A DNA stretch of 64,000 bases, taken from Pseudomonadales bacterium. Lineage in GTDB: Bacteria > Pseudomonadota > Gammaproteobacteria > Pseudomonadales > DC-out160. This document shows positions 8,252-17,708 of this stretch, in pieces. A program made the position numbers and the translations under genes. Under the pieces are notes generated by a model, which saw only the letters and a program-made list of their open reading frames with translations, was not told where the DNA came from and did not search any database. The number at the start of each line of letters is the position of its first letter. Positions within the stretch are counted from its first letter, which is position 1. Location of the stretch: assembly GCA_019090455.1 (NCBI GenBank), contig JAHRWA010000044.1:124001-188000 (forward strand), in the 5' to 3' direction.

Positions 8252-9472
8252 TTAGAATGCTATACTGGCTTTAATGGAGTAAAGCCTCCAATTTTGTACC
8301 GGAACAAAATCAATTACAAAAGGGTTTGATAGGCCAGCTCCATTAATATTTTTAACTTCCACCTTTATCATACTCACTTCCGTTAGCTGATAGGCAACAC
8401 TATAGGTAGCCTCCTTTTGCCACGCGAGGTAATCAGGCAATCCTTTTGATGTAAAATATTCAGCTCGATTCTCACCACCGAGAGGGAAGTTTTCACCATA
8501 CGAAAATGAGGCAGACAGCGAATTGTTAAATTGCCAAGATGCCCCAGCGTACCAACCTTCAGTCTCAAACGAAGTCAAACTCGTAAACTCCGCTGCCACA
8601 CCGGAGCGAAGAATGAAATACTCGTAAACGAGCGTCAGCTTGTTTTTATCATATTCCACTGAACCTACCGACATTTCGGGCATTTTTATTTTAGAGCCAG
8701 TAAACCCTTTTAAGTCAAACCCTATGGTTGCTTGGAAACGAGTATACCCAAGCCGTAGGTCAGGCATCGGAGACCATTGAAATCCGAACCCTTCTAAATG
8801 TCGAATATTAATGACTGCGTCAGAAAGCGTAACTCCCGCTAAATCTAAAAAAACATCAAGATTCAATCCTTGATCCAAAAATTCAAGCCTCATCAACCCC
8901 ATCGAATTTTCTAAATAACCTGAACTAGAATCGACCACACGCGAACCAATGAAGACTTCGTAGTCCACATACCCTGCCTTTTCTAAATCCAAGTTCCCGT
9001 ATAACTCAAAGCCTTGTATCGCGACCATGAAATCACGAAGACCTTCCGTATAAACTGTCTGAGGTAGTAAAACTGAGGTTCTCAAAGAATCGACTTCTCT
9101 TTGTTTATTGTACAAACCAAAAGGCAATTTAAGTTTTCCAACTCGAAATCCTAACCAACTCTCACGACTATAATCAAAAAAAGCCCAATCGATGGTGGGA
9201 GTCGATTCTACTTCAGTGGCTAATCGATGGCTAAAAAACTGCATTCCAAAATACAAATTGTCATCTAAAGGCACGATAAAATTGAGCCCTACTTCACTGA
9301 AATTCCAGCTTCCTTTTTTGGTACCCTCAAAATAATCATTCTCAGTAGATTCGAGATAGCCCTGACTCAAAAACCCACTGATTTGTATCTCATCAATCTC
9401 TACGCCATACAAGTTTGTTGTCCCAGAGAGGATCAGTAGATACAAACTTATGCTGAAGTACCGGCTTACCAT
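8252..9472 (-). CDS. Outer-membrane beta-barrel, porin-like protein (paralogue B)
   Basis: A signal peptide (MVSRYFSISLYLLILSG) is followed by a strand-rich barrel ending KASIAF. It is collinear with the protein encoded at 6447-7661, sharing GFLSQGYL, NDYFEG, FSEVGLNFIVPLDD, GKLKLPFGLYNKQR and LLPQTVYTEGLRDF. The pair therefore arose by duplication, with the PstS-like gene lying between the copies. It is the first gene of the leftward operon and is transcribed away from the hybrid kinase at 9701. AAGAGAA lies about 11 bases before the ATG. The transported solute is unknown; the neighbouring PstS-like and Na/Pi genes hint at phosphate or another oxyanion. Confidence 0.72.
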   Translation of the reverse strand: MVSRYFSISLYLLILSGTTNLYGVEIDEIQISGFLSQGYLESTENDYFEGTKKGSWNFSEVGLNFIVPLDDNLYFGMQFFSHRLATEVESTPTIDWAFFDYSRESWLGFRVGKLKLPFGLYNKQREVDSLRTSVLLPQTVYTEGLRDFMVAIQGFELYGNLDLEKAGYVDYEVFIGSRVVDSSSGYLENSMGLMRLEFLDQGLNLDVFLDLAGVTLSDAVINIRHLEGFGFQWSPMPDLRLGYTRFQATIGFDLKGFTGSKIKMPEMSVGSVEYDKNKLTLVYEYFILRSGVAAEFTSLTSFETEGWYAGASWQFNNSLSASFSYGENFPLGGENRAEYFTSKGLPDYLAWQKEATYSVAYQLTEVSMIKVEVKNINGAGLSNPFVIDFVPVQNWRLYSIKASIAF

Positions 9473-9700
9473 GAAACGTTTATTCTCTTAAATACAGGTG
9501 CTAATTCTGATCTCTTGCCATTTAACTCTAGCGTAACCGTAACAAGAACGCCGTGTATTTTTATCCGGGATCGATATGGCAAATTACAATCACACAGAAC
9601 TAAAGAATCAAAGTGATTTCATCAAGAGAGCTTGCTGAGGATCTATTATGAACTTTACTTAAATTAATACGTTGTAAATATAGGAGGCAACACAGCGCCA
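9473..9700. promoter_or_regulatory. Divergent intergenic region between barrel operon and hybrid kinase
   Basis: These 228 bases separate two divergent transcription units and must hold both promoters. An AGGAGG-like ribosome site lies 13-14 bases before the kinase ATG, a long spacing. I could not identify a convincing operator. Confidence 0.5.
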
Positions 9701-12580
9701 ATGTTAGCCCTACTTGATAATCTTTCCATTAGACTCAAAATAACTCTAATAGCTGTTTTAGGCGTACTTGGATTCGTCACTGTATTAGCGCAAACAATTT
9801 CTTTCTTCAATGATACCAGTAACAAACTCGACATTATAAGAGCCAATAAACTACCGGTACTTCAGCTCACCTCTGAATTAATGAGAGACCTCGGACATCT
9901 GAACAAACTCCATCAAACCGCAGCCGCAGAAGGGGATGAGACCACCTTCAGTGAAGCTCAAGCATTTTCACAATCAACAAAAAATAAAATTTTAGAAATT
10001 TCCGGGATTTCACTAGAAATGAAAGCTCAGATAAAAAATATGAGCTCCTATTTTGAAAAATACTCCACAGGTCTTGAACGTTACACAGCCTCCATAATAA
10101 CAGGCAGCTTAGACGAGGACCTTATCTTTGACTCCTTTGTCAACATTCAACAAAATAAGGAGCAATACGAACAAAGCTTGCAAGATGTTTCCGCAAAGCT
10201 CAACAACGATTTATCAATTACGCTCGAAAATGTTCAATTTCAGGGGAGTAATGCGGTTAAAAGAGAATTGATTATTGGAGGCATATTCTTAGTCTTAATG
10301 GCCTTTATTTCACTTTGGTTTATCCGTTTAATTACAACTTCAATCGTACACGCAGTGCAAGCGGCCAATAACATTGCAGAGGGGCAATGGAACACCAACA
10401 TACCCACATCTGGCGATCAAGTTATGAGTCAACTGTTAACCGCTCTCACCAGTATGAGGGACAAACTGAGTCAACAACATTCTGACACCCAACAACGAGA
10501 CAAGCTACAGCGCCGTCTTGCCTCACTCAATGATGCAATACGCGGAGAAATGACGACCTCTGAAATCGGTGATAAAGTCCTGCAATGTATGTCGAGTGAA
10601 ACCAAAATAGTGGTAGGTCTATTTTACACATTCGATGGTGAAATAATATCTGTCGTATCAACTTATGCATTCGACCACCGTAAAGGAGTAAAAACTCACT
10701 TTACCTTAGGTGAGTCATTGGTAGGCCAGTGCGGGCTAGAGAAAAAACAGTTTGTCGTCGAGAAATTACCGGACGGATTCATGCCAATTTCCAGTGGTAC
10801 GGGAACGGCTAAGCCAGGATGCGTATTGCTCCTACCTTTACTATTAAACAACGAACTTAAGGGCATATTAGAATTGGGTTCGTTCACTGCATTTGACCAA
10901 GAGGATTTTTCATTTCTTGAACAAGGTCAAGAAAGTATAGCCATCGCCATTGAGTCCGCTCAATCTCGAACGCAAGTAGCAGGAATGTTGACTCAAACTC
11001 AATCTCAGGCTGAGGCATTGCAAGCACAGCAAGCCGAACTGAAAACTTCAAATAGAGAATTGGAACAACAAGCTCTGGAGCTACTGCATTCTGAAGAAAG
11101 CCTACAAGAACAACAAGAGGAGCTTCACGTTCTTAACGAAGAATTGGAGCAGCGTGCTCAGGTACTTGATCAACAAAAAACGGAAATCCTCAAAAAGAAT
11201 AAAGAACTCAAACAAACTGCAGATGAAGTACAAGAAAAATCAAAACAACTTGAACAAAGCAGTACTTATAAATCACAGTTTCTGTCAACTATGTCTCATG
11301 AGCTAAGGACTCCCCTTAACAGCATATTAATTCTATCGCAAAACCTAATGAACAATAAGGAAAACAATCTAAACTCCAAACAGGTAGGTCACGCTAAAGT
11401 GATCAATTCTTCCGGTAGCGATCTCCTCTTCCTCATTAATGACATCCTAGATCTATCCAAAGTAGAAGAAGGGAAACTGGAACTAGTCATTGAACAAATC
11501 ACCACACAGGAATTTGCCAATGAACTACAGCTTCAGTTTGAGCACCAAACTAGCGAAAAAGACATTGATTTTTCCGTCACTCTGTCAGCGGATGTTCCAC
11601 CCATATTCTTTGTCGACAAATATCGACTAGGACAAATTCTCAAGAATTTTCTTTCGAACGCAATAAAGTTCACTCAACAAGGAAAAATCAGCGTTGAAAT
11701 TTCAAAATCCTATGGCCAATTTGTTCCACTCAGAGATAACCTTAAAACTAACCAATCCATAATTTTTAAGGTCACAGATTCAGGAATCGGCATACCAAAG
11801 GACAAACAATCCATGGTATTTGAAGCTTTCCAACAAGTAGATGGAACGACTAGTAGGAAGTTTGGTGGTACCGGCCTTGGCTTAACCATTTCTAAGCAAC
11901 TAGCCAGCCTTATGAATGGCGAAATTCAGATCTATAGTCAAGGGGAAAATACCGGCTGCACATTTACTGTATTCTTACCTATTGGTTCGGTACATGATCT
12001 TGCTAGAGAATCAACCGAAGAAGAGCATCAATCTACTAACGTAAATAATCTGTATTCGAAAACAAAATCAACTCAATCGAGAAATAAAAACATCCAAAGC
12101 ACTCAATACAATTCGAAAGTTTATTCGCAAGACAGGCAAGCACTACAAACCAGTAGTTCGAAGCCCGAGCATGAAATGACGTTAAAGGACCGTCATATTC
12201 TTATGGTCGATGACGACATCAAAAACCTTTACTCATTAACCGCAGCTCTGGAAGAATTTCACCTCAAAATGAGCATAGCGAGCACAGCCCAAGCAGCAAT
12301 CGATAAACTAGTTCAAGACGAAACTATCGAATTGGTGTTGATGGATATCATGATGCCGGAAATGGATGGGTATGAAGCGATTCGAAAGTTAAGATCACAA
12401 GAAGCCTTTAAGGCTCTTCCCATAATTGCTCTTACCGCAAGAGCTAAGAAAACGGATAGAGAAGATTGCATTAGTGCGGGTGCAAATGATTACCTTTCCA
12501 AACCAATCAAAATAGACACACTAAAAAAGATGTTAACAAAATACTTACCCCCCATCCAACCTGAGCACGAGTCAATTTAA
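9701..12580 (+). CDS. Hybrid sensor histidine kinase with receiver domain
   Basis: A 959-residue membrane kinase. Order: N-terminal membrane segment (about 12-32), a helical periplasmic domain like the four-helix-bundle sensors, a second membrane segment (about 187-208), HAMP, a GAF domain (about 285-420), a long Gln/Glu-rich coiled coil (about 425-525), HisKA with His533 in MSHELRTP, HATPase (N box NFLSNAIKF, G1 DSGIGIP, G2 GGTGLGL), a low-complexity linker, and a C-terminal receiver with phosphoacceptor Asp882 in LMDIMMPEMDG. No HPt domain or output regulator is encoded nearby, so phosphoryl transfer must go to a partner elsewhere. It diverges from the barrel/PstS-like operon, a likely but unproven regulatory target. 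Confidence 0.9.
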   Translation: MLALLDNLSIRLKITLIAVLGVLGFVTVLAQTISFFNDTSNKLDIIRANKLPVLQLTSELMRDLGHLNKLHQTAAAEGDETTFSEAQAFSQSTKNKILEISGISLEMKAQIKNMSSYFEKYSTGLERYTASIITGSLDEDLIFDSFVNIQQNKEQYEQSLQDVSAKLNNDLSITLENVQFQGSNAVKRELIIGGIFLVLMAFISLWFIRLITTSIVHAVQAANNIAEGQWNTNIPTSGDQVMSQLLTALTSMRDKLSQQHSDTQQRDKLQRRLASLNDAIRGEMTTSEIGDKVLQCMSSETKIVVGLFYTFDGEIISVVSTYAFDHRKGVKTHFTLGESLVGQCGLEKKQFVVEKLPDGFMPISSGTGTAKPGCVLLLPLLLNNELKGILELGSFTAFDQEDFSFLEQGQESIAIAIESAQSRTQVAGMLTQTQSQAEALQAQQAELKTSNRELEQQALELLHSEESLQEQQEELHVLNEELEQRAQVLDQQKTEILKKNKELKQTADEVQEKSKQLEQSSTYKSQFLSTMSHELRTPLNSILILSQNLMNNKENNLNSKQVGHAKVINSSGSDLLFLINDILDLSKVEEGKLELVIEQITTQEFANELQLQFEHQTSEKDIDFSVTLSADVPPIFFVDKYRLGQILKNFLSNAIKFTQQGKISVEISKSYGQFVPLRDNLKTNQSIIFKVTDSGIGIPKDKQSMVFEAFQQVDGTTSRKFGGTGLGLTISKQLASLMNGEIQIYSQGENTGCTFTVFLPIGSVHDLARESTEEEHQSTNVNNLYSKTKSTQSRNKNIQSTQYNSKVYSQDRQALQTSSSKPEHEMTLKDRHILMVDDDIKNLYSLTAALEEFHLKMSIASTAQAAIDKLVQDETIELVLMDIMMPEMDGYEAIRKLRSQEAFKALPIIALTARAKKTDREDCISAGANDYLSKPIKIDTLKKMLTKYLPPIQPEHESI

Positions 12581-12635
12581 AGCGTCAGTCTTCATACACG
12601 TAACAAATAATATAATGTAGAAACATCAGACGCCC

Positions 12636-12926
12636 TCACTTATCTTCCCTTATCGATTTCAGCTCTTTCATCAAACGAACACCCTTTTTTCGTTGCGCAT
12701 TGACAATGTCTAATTTACTTTGCAACTTTTGTCTCTCGTCACTATTATTTGCCTTGTGAATTTCGTCTTGATTATTATCTATAAACGCTATTTTTTCTCG
12801 CAATTGATTTCGTTTAGATTTCAGTTTTTTTAGCACTTTTTTGATGGAATCGTATTGCGCAAGCTGATATCGACGATCGGAATTTAAATATTCAGTCATT
12901 TTTTTTAGCGCTTTTTTGAGTTTCAT
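12636..12926 (-). CDS. Small charged coiled-coil protein of unknown function
   Basis: A 96-residue, Lys/Glu/Gln-rich, almost entirely helical protein with heptad-like spacing (VLKKLKSKRNQLREKIAF) and no cysteines, signal peptide or membrane segment. It begins 2 bases after the stop of the Na/Pi cotransporter gene, with AAGG in the end of that gene serving as ribosome site, so the two are translated from one mRNA. I do not recognise the family. An accessory role for the transporter is inference from the arrangement only. Confidence 0.6.
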   Translation of the reverse strand: MKLKKALKKMTEYLNSDRRYQLAQYDSIKKVLKKLKSKRNQLREKIAFIDNNQDEIHKANNSDERQKLQSKLDIVNAQRKKGVRLMKELKSIREDK

Positions 12927-12928
12927 TT

Positions 12929-14752
12929 CTATCGACCCTTCAATATATTCCGAATCTCAGACTCATCAAGCACCATGCTTTGCTCACCAATACCCACATC
13001 CTTTTCGCGACTAACAAACAATATTTGTGCCGCTCTCAATATTTGTTTACAAGCCATATGCACGTCACCACTATCACTGATCAGTGATGTCGCAATTGAA
13101 GCATCGATATCATCCGATCGAATCAAGCTCTCTATTGCGCTATACTTTTCAAGATCATTACTTTCCAACATCAACTTCAATTCATCTAAAGACAGCACGT
13201 TCATTTCATTTAAACTGTCGTTTCTTACGGCTTCGATTTCGAACAATACCCTCCCAACCAACAATCTCAGCTCATTATACTCATGCTTAGCGTATTGATT
13301 TTTTGAAGCCAGGTAACGCTTCAAATTCTCCAGAAATTGATTGATGGACATTATCGCTTCGGACAAATAAATCCCAGCCATCCGTATTTCATGCATCTGT
13401 TCAATTTCTTGTAGGGTAGTATCCGATCCCGTCCTGCAAATAAACTCAACTATTCCCTCATAAAGGGGTTTAAACTCTAATGTGTATTCGTCGCTAATTG
13501 AATTCGAAATTAGCGCATCTGATTTGGATCGAGACACTTCTTTATTAGATAAGTAACTACTCAAAGTTTCACTACCTTGAATCCCAACGCCGGTTAGAAT
13601 AATTTCTGCTGAAATATCATAGAGACGCTCAGTTTCATTGTGAATGGCTTCAATTGCGGTATCGGGATACTTAGCGACTGAACGGTTTAAAAAAACAGGT
13701 TGAGATTGAGAAGGAGTTGACGCAGGAAACACGTTAAGAAGAAACAGCTCAAACTGTTTCAAAAAAGGTAAAACCAGAGCCACTCCAAGTACATTGAAAA
13801 TCGTATGAAACATGGCTAGTTTCAATGTGTAGTCACTTTGATTTATATTCACAACACCACAAAGCCAATCCACCGCCAGAATTAAAGGCTGAATAAGAAC
13901 AAGAGCGACAATTCCCGTGGCTAAGTTAAAAACAACGTGGGCACCAGCCAATCGACGACCTTCCACCTGAGCGCCAATACTACTGAGCATTGCCGTAATG
14001 GTAGTCCCAACATTTGAACCAATTGCTAATGCCAAACTATTTTGATAGGTGACTTGATCCAAAGATAACGCCGTCAAAATTAAAACAATACTTGCATGGC
14101 TAGATTGCATCACTACCGTGGCTACAATGCCAACAACGGTATACACCAATAAGCCCAACAATCCTGGCATGGCAAACTGAACAAGATCAATATCAGACTT
14201 AAATGACTCAAATCCCTCTTTAATAAAATCAATTCCAAGGAAAAAGAAACCAACACCCACTAAAATATAGCCCGCACCTTTCCACACCTTAGCCCTCTGA
14301 AAAACAAGCAGCGCTCCCATCGCCAGTACTGGCATAGCATAAGTTGCCACCGATGTTTTCAATCCAAATACGGCTATTAACCAAGCGCCCGTAGTGGTGC
14401 CCAAATTGGCTCCCAAAATAACGCCAATACCACCACCCAGACTAATTAACCCAGCAGAAAGAAATGAAATAGAAAGCACAGATACCAACGTGCTTGATTG
14501 AACAAAAGTAGTAGAAACGATACCGAATAATAGACTTTTCCAAATTCGGTCAGTGCTATATTGCAGCACTTTATCTAACAAACCGCCGGTGAAGGTGCGA
14601 AAGCCGCCTTCCAACGCCTGCATACCCAATAGAAATATAGCGACGCCAGCGGCAATAACGATAAAGTCAGAGCTCCACCAAAAGCCCAAAATTAGCAATA
14701 AGGCTAGTATGGGTAATGAAGCTCTTTCCCATCCCTTTTTTATTATGACCAT
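12929..14752 (-). CDS. Na+/phosphate cotransporter family protein with PhoU-like C-terminus
   Basis: A 607-residue protein. The membrane half has two inverted Na/Pi repeats, each with a QSS motif (QSSTLVSVLS and QSSHASIVL) and a G-x-N-x-GTT motif (GANLGTTTGAW and GSNVGTTITAM). The last 230 residues are helical and PhoU-like. The family (NptA/YjbB type) couples phosphate movement to sodium in the inner membrane; bacterial members can import or export. It heads a two-gene leftward unit with the coiled-coil gene at 12636. ATG at 14752 is the only reasonable start, although AAGGGA lies very close to it. Confidence 0.88.
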   Translation of the reverse strand: MVIIKKGWERASLPILALLLILGFWWSSDFIVIAAGVAIFLLGMQALEGGFRTFTGGLLDKVLQYSTDRIWKSLLFGIVSTTFVQSSTLVSVLSISFLSAGLISLGGGIGVILGANLGTTTGAWLIAVFGLKTSVATYAMPVLAMGALLVFQRAKVWKGAGYILVGVGFFFLGIDFIKEGFESFKSDIDLVQFAMPGLLGLLVYTVVGIVATVVMQSSHASIVLILTALSLDQVTYQNSLALAIGSNVGTTITAMLSSIGAQVEGRRLAGAHVVFNLATGIVALVLIQPLILAVDWLCGVVNINQSDYTLKLAMFHTIFNVLGVALVLPFLKQFELFLLNVFPASTPSQSQPVFLNRSVAKYPDTAIEAIHNETERLYDISAEIILTGVGIQGSETLSSYLSNKEVSRSKSDALISNSISDEYTLEFKPLYEGIVEFICRTGSDTTLQEIEQMHEIRMAGIYLSEAIMSINQFLENLKRYLASKNQYAKHEYNELRLLVGRVLFEIEAVRNDSLNEMNVLSLDELKLMLESNDLEKYSAIESLIRSDDIDASIATSLISDSGDVHMACKQILRAAQILFVSREKDVGIGEQSMVLDESEIRNILKGR

Positions 14753-14799
14753 TCCCTTTTAATTATGATTATCCATAACCAGCAAAGATGTGAGGGAAA

Positions 14800-15978
14800 T
14801 TAGCGACTCAAATACCTCATCGCATCCTCTATACCCTTTATAGTCAACGGATACATGTGATCTTGCATTAATCGCTTGGTCCACTGCACCGAAGTTGTGT
14901 GTTCCCAGACATTTTGTGGCTCAGGATTTAGCCACGCTACCTTATCCCAGCAATCCACCACTCGGCGCATCCATGTTTCACCGGACTCTTCATTCCAATG
15001 CTCGACACTACCGCCTGCACTGCTGATTTCATAGGGGGACATGGTCGCATCCCCTACAAAAATGACCCTGTAATCAGAACCGTACTTATGCATAACATCA
15101 TCTAGCTGGGTACGCTCATCCCAACGTCGATGGTTGTTTTTCCATACTGACTCATAGATAAAGTTATGGAAGTAAAAATACTCCATATGTTTAAACTCAG
15201 TACGACAGGCTGAAAATAACTCTTCTGTTGTTTTGACATAAGGCTGCATAGATCCACCTACATCAAAAAAGATTAGCACCTTTACCTTGTTCTTTCGCTC
15301 CGCCTCCATCCGAATATCCAACAGCCCTGCATTACGAGCGGTGGATCTAATGGTCCCATCTAGATCAAATTGATCTGGAGTTCCGGTACGGGCAAATTTA
15401 CGTAATCGACGTAATGCCACTTTAATATTTCGTGTGCCTAACTCAACACCGTCGTCAAGATTCTTATAACTGCGTTTCTCCCAGGTCTTAAGTGCTTTCC
15501 CCTTACGCGCTTCGCCCGTTAAGCGAAACCCAGCAGGATTTTCGCCGTGACCACCAAAAGGCGATGTACCACCCGTGCCAATCTGTTTATTTCCGCCTTG
15601 ATGGCGCTTCTTTTGTTCAGCCAAGCGCTCTTTAAAGGCTTGCATTAACTGATCAAGATCGCCAAGTGCCTTGAGCTTTTCAAACTCTTCTTTGCTCAAA
15701 GTCTTTTCTATTTCTTTTCGAAGCCACTCGTCTGGAATAAGAACATCAAGCATATCGCCAGCCAGACTTTCAATTCCTTTGAAATATTTATCAAATGCGG
15801 TATCAAACTTGTCATAGTATTTCTCATCTTTCACTAAACAAGCTCTACTCAACATATAAAATTCATCGATATTTGCATATACCAAATTTTGATTGAGTGC
15901 ATTAATCAGATCTAATAACTCTCTAATCGAGACCGGTACTTTCCCCTCTCTTAAGGAGGTAAAAAATCCAAGTAACAT
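14800..15978 (-). CDS. CoxE-like von Willebrand factor A domain protein
   Basis: A 392-residue soluble protein. The N-terminus (LREGKVPVSIRELLDLINAL) is characteristic of the CoxE-like VWA group that pairs with MoxR ATPases. The VWA domain starts near residue 220, with the metal site written DVGGSM rather than DxSxS. A basic, Gly-rich linker lies around residues 115-150. The likely role is as co-chaperone or adaptor with the MoxR ATPase encoded 143 bases upstream on the same strand, for assembly or metal loading of an unidentified target. No CO dehydrogenase genes are present, so the name CoxE is only a family label. Confidence 0.82.
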   Translation of the reverse strand: MLLGFFTSLREGKVPVSIRELLDLINALNQNLVYANIDEFYMLSRACLVKDEKYYDKFDTAFDKYFKGIESLAGDMLDVLIPDEWLRKEIEKTLSKEEFEKLKALGDLDQLMQAFKERLAEQKKRHQGGNKQIGTGGTSPFGGHGENPAGFRLTGEARKGKALKTWEKRSYKNLDDGVELGTRNIKVALRRLRKFARTGTPDQFDLDGTIRSTARNAGLLDIRMEAERKNKVKVLIFFDVGGSMQPYVKTTEELFSACRTEFKHMEYFYFHNFIYESVWKNNHRRWDERTQLDDVMHKYGSDYRVIFVGDATMSPYEISSAGGSVEHWNEESGETWMRRVVDCWDKVAWLNPEPQNVWEHTTSVQWTKRLMQDHMYPLTIKGIEDAMRYLSR

Positions 15979-16121
15979 GTTAGTACCCTACATTCAATTT
16001 ATAGACTTAGGTTAAAGGTGAATTCAAAATAAAATCCGCCCTTAACCTAGAGGTTCAAATAGCTAGAATTAAATAACACTGTAAGACTTCGTTGCTATCA
16101 TCTGCTAAAGATAGAGATATC

Positions 16122-16964
16122 TCAGCTCTCTCGACGATTCATAAAAGCTAATCTTTCTAGCATTTGTACGTCTTGCTCGTTTTTAACCAAAGCACCATAC
16201 AAAGGGGGTATGGCTTTGCTTGTATCGCGGCTTTTCAATATATCATCGGGAATATCATCAGCTAACAACAACTTCAGCCAATCAATTAACTCTGAAGTTG
16301 AAGGCTTTTTCTTCATGTTGGGGACTTCGCGAAGATCAAAGAAAATTTCCATGGCGCTACTCACTAGCGACTTTTTCACCCCAGGGTAATGCACATCAAC
16401 GATACTCTGCATAGTTGCGGTATCAGGGAAATTAATATAATGGAAAAAACAACGACGTAGAAAAGCATCCGGCAGTTCTTTTTCATTGTTACTAGTAATA
16501 ATAACAATAGGGCGATATTTCGCTTTTACCACCTCTTTTGTTTCATACACATAGAACTCCATCTTATCGAGTTCTAATAATAAATCGTTGGGAAACTCGA
16601 TGTCGGCTTTATCAATTTCATCTATCAATAAAACGACTTGTTCTCCAGATTCAAACGCTTCCCACATTTTTCCTTTAACAATGTAGTTGCTAATATCCTG
16701 AACTCGACCATCACCCAACTGGGAATCACGCAAACGCGAGACCGCATCATATTCATAAAGACCTTGCTGAGCTTTAGTCGTAGACTTTATATGCCACTGA
16801 TAAAGTTCTAAACCCAACGAGCTGGCCACTTGCTCTGCCAACATGGTTTTTCCTGTACCGGGCTCACCTTTAATAAGCAACGGTCGCTGTAATGTGATAG
16901 CAGCATTCACTGCCATTTTTAAATCTTCTGTGGCAATGTATTGATCAGTTCCAGTAAATTGCAT
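16122..16964 (-). CDS. MoxR-family AAA+ ATPase
   Basis: A 280-residue AAA+ protein. Walker A GEPGTGKT is at residues 33-40, Walker B LLIDEIDKAD near 112-121, then sensor 1 (ITSNNEKELPDAF) and an arginine-finger region (RRCFFHY). MoxR proteins act as chaperone-like ATPases with VWA partners, matching the adjacent CoxE-like gene. The frame opens at a TTG (16979), but the ATG at 16964 is preceded by GGAG at 10 bases and is chosen. These two genes form a leftward unit whose substrate is not apparent from the neighbours. Confidence 0.87.
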   Translation of the reverse strand: MQFTGTDQYIATEDLKMAVNAAITLQRPLLIKGEPGTGKTMLAEQVASSLGLELYQWHIKSTTKAQQGLYEYDAVSRLRDSQLGDGRVQDISNYIVKGKMWEAFESGEQVVLLIDEIDKADIEFPNDLLLELDKMEFYVYETKEVVKAKYRPIVIITSNNEKELPDAFLRRCFFHYINFPDTATMQSIVDVHYPGVKKSLVSSAMEIFFDLREVPNMKKKPSTSELIDWLKLLLADDIPDDILKSRDTSKAIPPLYGALVKNEQDVQMLERLAFMNRRES

Positions 16965-16979
16965 AGACGTAAACTCCAA

Positions 16980-17708
16980 AAAATCTTGTAATCGTTAGCT
17001 GCTCGAATGATTAAACCGGAAATGAGTCCTAATTTCTCTCATTCGAATGTTTAGATAAGAGGTTGTTGATATAACACTTCGTTTGAGCTGGTCGAGCAGT
17101 ATATTAATTGTATATATAAACTTCCAGCATTTTAGCCATCTTGAGCCGTTATAGTTAAACGTTAATGGCGAACCCATCGACTGTCTTGATAGTTATTGTC
17201 AGGTAATGATAGTTATTGTCAGGTACGAAAAGTTAATGTCTTGTCTTGATCCTCAATCTGTTAAAGCTAAGCTTACGCATCTAATATCATATAAGAAATC
17301 TATATTGAAAAGAGCGAATACCCTAAACCATCGCTATTGATCAATATAACTCGTTTTATACATGGCATTACGGAAATGCCTGCTTTTGAACACGGGGATG
17401 AAGTCTTGGAAATGACGGGAGGCTAAGAAAATGTACTTCAAAAATGATCTAAGATTCAGCAAAAAATAAGTGCGCAATCCGAAATGCCGATCGTTCGATA
17501 AAAGTAGGGGGCCTGTTTTTAAATGTCTGCCAGTGTTGCTTTCGATAGCGGACCGCGGCGGCGAAGATTGAAGCTCTGCCTACAATTATCGAGAATCGGA
17601 TGAGCACTCTCTATGCAGAGTCCACCAAAATTGGCTTTTTGAATATAGCTAATAGCCGAATATGGCTAATAGTAGGTACATTGCACCCGTGCCCAGCAGT
17701 TGGCACAT
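16980..17708. other. Gene-free 729-bp stretch with a 20-bp-period direct repeat
   Basis: No open frame with convincing coding features was found. It includes the moxR promoter region and a two-copy direct repeat at 17187-17225. Between about 17330 and 17700 there are short open segments lacking starts or ribosome sites. One plus-strand segment (about 17571-17720) stays open, and a GC-richer patch (ACCGCGGCGGCG, about 17551) differs from its surroundings. This resembles decayed sequence, but I cannot name its origin. Confidence 0.45.
17187..17225. repeat. Two-copy direct repeat, 19 bp with 20-bp period
   Basis: TGATAGTTATTGTCAGGTA occurs at 17187-17205 and again at 17207-17225, separated by one base. 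A related AGTTAATGTC follows at 17231. It lies upstream of the moxR gene and could be an operator pair or simply a slippage product. Confidence 0.75.
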
